This document shows positions 4,129 to 6,636 of a DNA stretch of 6,636 nt, piece by piece. The DNA is from UBA1081 sp964495345. Lineage in GTDB: Bacteria; Bacillota; Clostridia; Oscillospirales; Acutalibacteraceae. Made by a program: the position numbers and the translations under genes. Numbering within the stretch: the stretch's first letter is position 1; each line of letters begins with the position of its first letter. Location: positions 1 to 6,636 of the forward strand of contig CAZBVV010000096.1 in NCBI GenBank assembly GCA_964495345.1, given 5' to 3'. The notes under the pieces are model-generated. The model was not told where the DNA came from and ran no database searches. It saw nothing but the letters and a program-made list of their open reading frames with translations.

Positions 4129-6564
4129 TTATGCGGGGGTGAATGTAAATTCTCCGTTTTCAACGGTACAGATATATTTGTTTCCCGATTTAATTTTATC
4201 TTCAAGCAAAAGCTCGGAAAGTTTATCCTCAATATTGGCACGGATGGCTCTTCTCAGCGGTCTTGCACCGTAGATTTCATCAAATCCCACCTGAGCGATT
4301 TTGTCAACTGCTTCGTCGGTGAATGTTACGGTGATATCCATTTCCGCAAGTCTGAGCTGTACGCCTTGGAGCATTTTGCCTGCGATTTCACGGATATTCT
4401 CCTGTGTGAGCCTTGAAAATACGATTATATCGTCGATTCTGTTGATAAATTCGGGGCGGAAAGTGTTTTTCAGCTCACCCATAACCGCATCCTGTATTTT
4501 TTCAAAGGACATGGAACTGCCCGATGAGGAGAATCCCAATGCAGACTGCTTTTCCGTAATGAGCTTTGCACCTACATTTGACGTCATAATGATAACGGCA
4601 TTTTTAAAGCTGACTTTTCTGCCCTGTGAATCCGTAAGAATACCGTCGTCGAGAATCTGAAGCATCATGTTGAACACATCGGGATGTGCTTTTTCGATTT
4701 CATCAAAAAGAACCACGGAATAGGGTTTTCTGCGGATTTTCTCTGTGAGCTGACCGCCCTCTTCAAAGCCTACGTATCCGGGAGGAGAGCCAAGGAGCTT
4801 TGATACGTTGTGCTTTTCCATGTATTCGGACATATCAAGGCGGATAATTGCGTTTTCGTCACCGAACATCGCCTGTGCAAGAGCTTTGCAAAGCTCAGTT
4901 TTGCCCACACCCGTAGGACCGAGGAAAATGAACGAGCCGATGGGGCGTTTCGGGTCTTTAAGCCCTACACGGCTTCTGCGTATTGCCTTTGCAACTGCGG
5001 TGACAGCTTCATTCTGTCCGACGATTCTGTTATGCAGCTCGGTTTCAAGGTTTAAAAGTCGTTGACTTTCTTCTACGGTGAGCTGGCTTACGGGAATACC
5101 CGTCCAGCTTGCAACGATTTCGGCGATTTCATTCGTACTCACTTCTCCTGAAATGCGGCTTGTTTCCTCTTCCCATTTCGCCTTTGCTTCTGATAATTTT
5201 CGTGCAAGCTCTTTTTCGTCGTCACGCAGTTTTGCGGCTCGTTCAAATTCCTGTGAATTTACGGCAGATGCTTTTTCCTGGCTCAGTTCTTTAAACTGTG
5301 CTTCAAGTGCTTTTATCTCATCGGGCGGTGTGAATGATTTAAGTCTTACTCTTGATGCCGCCTCGTCGATAAGGTCTATTGCCTTGTCGGGCAAAAATCT
5401 GTCACCGATATATCTTGCGGACAGCTTAACAGCCGAAAGTATGGCTTCGTCGGTGATTTTAACCTTGTGATGTGCTTCGTATTTATCTCTTAACCCTTTA
5501 AGGATTTCCACCGCTTCATCCTCGGTAGGCTCACCCACGGTGACAGGCTGAAAGCGTCTTTCAAGTGCCGCATCCTTTTCGATGTTTTTGCGGTATTCCT
5601 CAATGGTGGTTGCACCGATAACCTGTAATTCACCTCTTGCAAGCGACGGTTTAAGGATGTTTGCCGCATCGGTTGCACCCTCTGCGGAGCCTGCACCCAC
5701 AAGAGTGTGGATTTCGTCAATAAAGAGGATAATATTTCCCGAATTTCTGACTTCTTCAATACAGTTTTTGATTCTGTCCTCAAAATCGCCTCTGTACTTT
5801 GTACCTGCAACCATACCCGTAAGGTCAAGGGAAATGATACGCTTATCTTTAAGCAGTTCGGGTACTTCGTTCTGTGCGATTTTTAATGCAAGTCCCTCTG
5901 CTATGGCGGTTTTACCTACGCCCGGCTCACCGATAAGACAGGGATTGTTCTTTGTGCGGCGGGAAAGAATCTGTGTTACTCTTTCAATTTCCGCCTGTCT
6001 GCCGATAACGGGGTCAATTTTGCCCTCTCTTGCAAGCGCAGTAAGGTCTTTGCCGTATTTGTCCAGAGTGTCGGTCTTTCCCGATGATGCTTTTGATTGG
6101 GCTGTGCCCGAATTTTTTGGCAGATTGCCCGCAACGGCTTTGCTTATATCGTTGATAATATCCGTTGATGATACACCGCATTTTGCTATAATTTTGGCGG
6201 CGTAGCTCTGTGATTCACGAACTATTGCAAGCAGAATATGCTCCGTGCCTACCAATGGCAGACCTGCCGTTTTTGCTATTAGCATGGATGTTTCTATAAT
6301 ATTTTTGCTTCGTGGAGTGAAATCGTCGGCAGATAATTCAGTAGGCATTCCGATGCCTACGCTCGACTTGACGGAATCCTCAACTTTTTGCAGGGAAATG
6401 CCCCTTGAAAGCAGAACAGCCGACGCCACGCTCGTTGTGTCTTTGAGCAATCCAAGAAGCAGATGCTCACTGCCGATGTATGTGTGACCTAAATCTTCTG
6501 CGGCATTGACAGCATTGTTCAACGCCGCATTTGCCTTTTCATTAAAGCCTGTAAATTTGTACAT
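4129..6564 (-). CDS. clpC: ATP-dependent unfoldase ClpC, Clp/Hsp100 ATPase subunit of the ClpCP protease
   Basis: This hexameric AAA+ unfoldase feeds substrates to ClpP and takes part in protein quality control and regulated proteolysis. The 811-residue length nearly equals Bacillus ClpC (about 810). In order: a double Clp N-domain (about 1-145); D1 with Walker A GEPGVGKT (212-219), Walker B ILFIDE (279-284) and an ERRF arginine-finger segment (335-338); a short middle domain with a UVR-like motif EFERAAKLRDDE (439-450); D2 with Walker A GPTGVGKT (549-556), Walker B VVLFDE (617-622) and sensor-2 GARPLRR (766-772). The ClpP-docking loop has LGF (676-678). The short middle domain with UVR and the LGF loop point to ClpC rather than ClpB. 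The ATG has AAAGGA (6575-6580) 10 bases upstream. In many Firmicutes clpC follows ctsR-mcsA-mcsB; here the visible leader holds repeat sequence, with no clear promoter or CtsR heptad repeat, so expression probably depends on sequence beyond the window. Confidence 0.97.
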   Translation of the reverse strand: MYKFTGFNEKANAALNNAVNAAEDLGHTYIGSEHLLLGLLKDTTSVASAVLLSRGISLQKVEDSVKSSVGIGMPTELSADDFTPRSKNIIETSMLIAKTAGLPLVGTEHILLAIVRESQSYAAKIIAKCGVSSTDIINDISKAVAGNLPKNSGTAQSKASSGKTDTLDKYGKDLTALAREGKIDPVIGRQAEIERVTQILSRRTKNNPCLIGEPGVGKTAIAEGLALKIAQNEVPELLKDKRIISLDLTGMVAGTKYRGDFEDRIKNCIEEVRNSGNIILFIDEIHTLVGAGSAEGATDAANILKPSLARGELQVIGATTIEEYRKNIEKDAALERRFQPVTVGEPTEDEAVEILKGLRDKYEAHHKVKITDEAILSAVKLSARYIGDRFLPDKAIDLIDEAASRVRLKSFTPPDEIKALEAQFKELSQEKASAVNSQEFERAAKLRDDEKELARKLSEAKAKWEEETSRISGEVSTNEIAEIVASWTGIPVSQLTVEESQRLLNLETELHNRIVGQNEAVTAVAKAIRRSRVGLKDPKRPIGSFIFLGPTGVGKTELCKALAQAMFGDENAIIRLDMSEYMEKHNVSKLLGSPPGYVGFEEGGQLTEKIRRKPYSVVLFDEIEKAHPDVFNMMLQILDDGILTDSQGRKVSFKNAVIIMTSNVGAKLITEKQSALGFSSSGSSMSFEKIQDAVMGELKNTFRPEFINRIDDIIVFSRLTQENIREIAGKMLQGVQLRLAEMDITVTFTDEAVDKIAQVGFDEIYGARPLRRAIRANIEDKLSELLLEDKIKSGNKYICTVENGEFTFTPA

Positions 6565-6582
6565 GAACTGTCAATCCTTTCG

Positions 6583-6636
6583 TAAACAATAATTTAGCTG
6601 AGCAGAAATTAAATGATATGCCATGTAGGGAGCGAC
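6583..6636. repeat. Repeat modules in the clpC leader, cut by the window edge
   Basis: taaacaataattta (6583-6596) is identical to the terminal sequence at 1563 and 3899. The last 13 bases, tgtagggagcgac (6624-6636), are identical to the start of the 30-base near-palindrome at 1636. The two modules keep the order and orientation seen downstream of argG but are 27 bases apart instead of 59. The terminal repeat lies 2 bases upstream of the clpC Shine-Dalgarno site, so in a clpC transcript from upstream these sequences would form part of the 5' leader. Confidence 0.75.

Noticed and set aside
4040..4273. 77-codon + strand frame starting inside the 3899-4066 repeat
   Set aside because: It runs from repeat DNA through the terminator into antisense clpC, with no ribosome site and no protein-like composition.
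5582..6205. 207-codon open frame on the + strand, antisense to clpC, and several shorter + strand frames between 4040 and 6487
   Set aside because: They lie within the unmistakable clpC coding sequence on the other strand, have no convincing ribosome site or recognisable domain, and are expected by-products of its codon bias.
4129..6564. Annotation as ClpB disaggregase
   Set aside because: The middle region is short with a UVR-like motif instead of the long ClpB coiled coil, and an LGF ClpP-docking motif is present.
6565..6636. CtsR operator or sigma-A promoter directly before clpC
   Set aside because: No tandem GGTCAAA-type heptads and no convincing -35/-10 pair at normal spacing in the 72 visible bases.

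Overview
The window looks like a chromosomal segment of a low-GC Clostridia species. A gut- or rumen-type Oscillospiraceae/Ruminococcaceae member is my best guess. The reasons are a secreted protein with a type I dockerin, a ClpC-type (not ClpA) unfoldase, Gram-positive Shine-Dalgarno sites and promoters, a Gram-positive-style lipoprotein, and many short palindromic intergenic repeats. The taxon is inferred from style, not from a marker gene. I found no rRNA, tRNA, CRISPR array, transposase or phage gene.

Layout: 1-285 holds a palindromic AT-rich repeat (about 30-131), a possible ArgR site and a clear promoter. 286-1515 (+) is argG, ended by a strong terminator at 1526-1556. 1516-1988 has no gene and is a patchwork of nested inverted repeats with a second hairpin terminator at 1945-1976. 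1989-2375 (-) encodes a small lipoprotein of unknown function. 2376-2554 is a compact divergent promoter region. 2555-3898 (+) encodes a secreted protein with an N-terminal dockerin and uncharacterised C-terminal regions. 3899-4066 is a complete MITE-like element with 14-base perfect terminal inverted repeats, followed by a bidirectional terminator at 4098-4123. 4129-6564 (-) is clpC. The last 72 bases form the clpC leader and contain two of the same repeat modules.

The genes do not form one pathway. argG is a single-gene arginine biosynthesis unit, the lipoprotein and dockerin protein are a divergent pair of envelope or secreted proteins, and clpC is the protein quality-control unfoldase that works with ClpP. 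Alternating strands and terminators after the genes suggest several independent transcription units.

The most notable signal is the repeat content. Four of the five intergenic spaces carry modules of one palindromic family, and only the divergent promoter region is free of them. The modules recur in the same order at different sites: a taaacaataattta end, then AT-rich arms, then a tgtagggagcgac near-palindrome. In one place a 30-base near-palindrome is present in both orientations next to a repeated 11-base flank. I see no convincing evidence for a new enzymatic or defence system. The repeats and the dockerin protein's unrecognised domains are the parts worth a second look.
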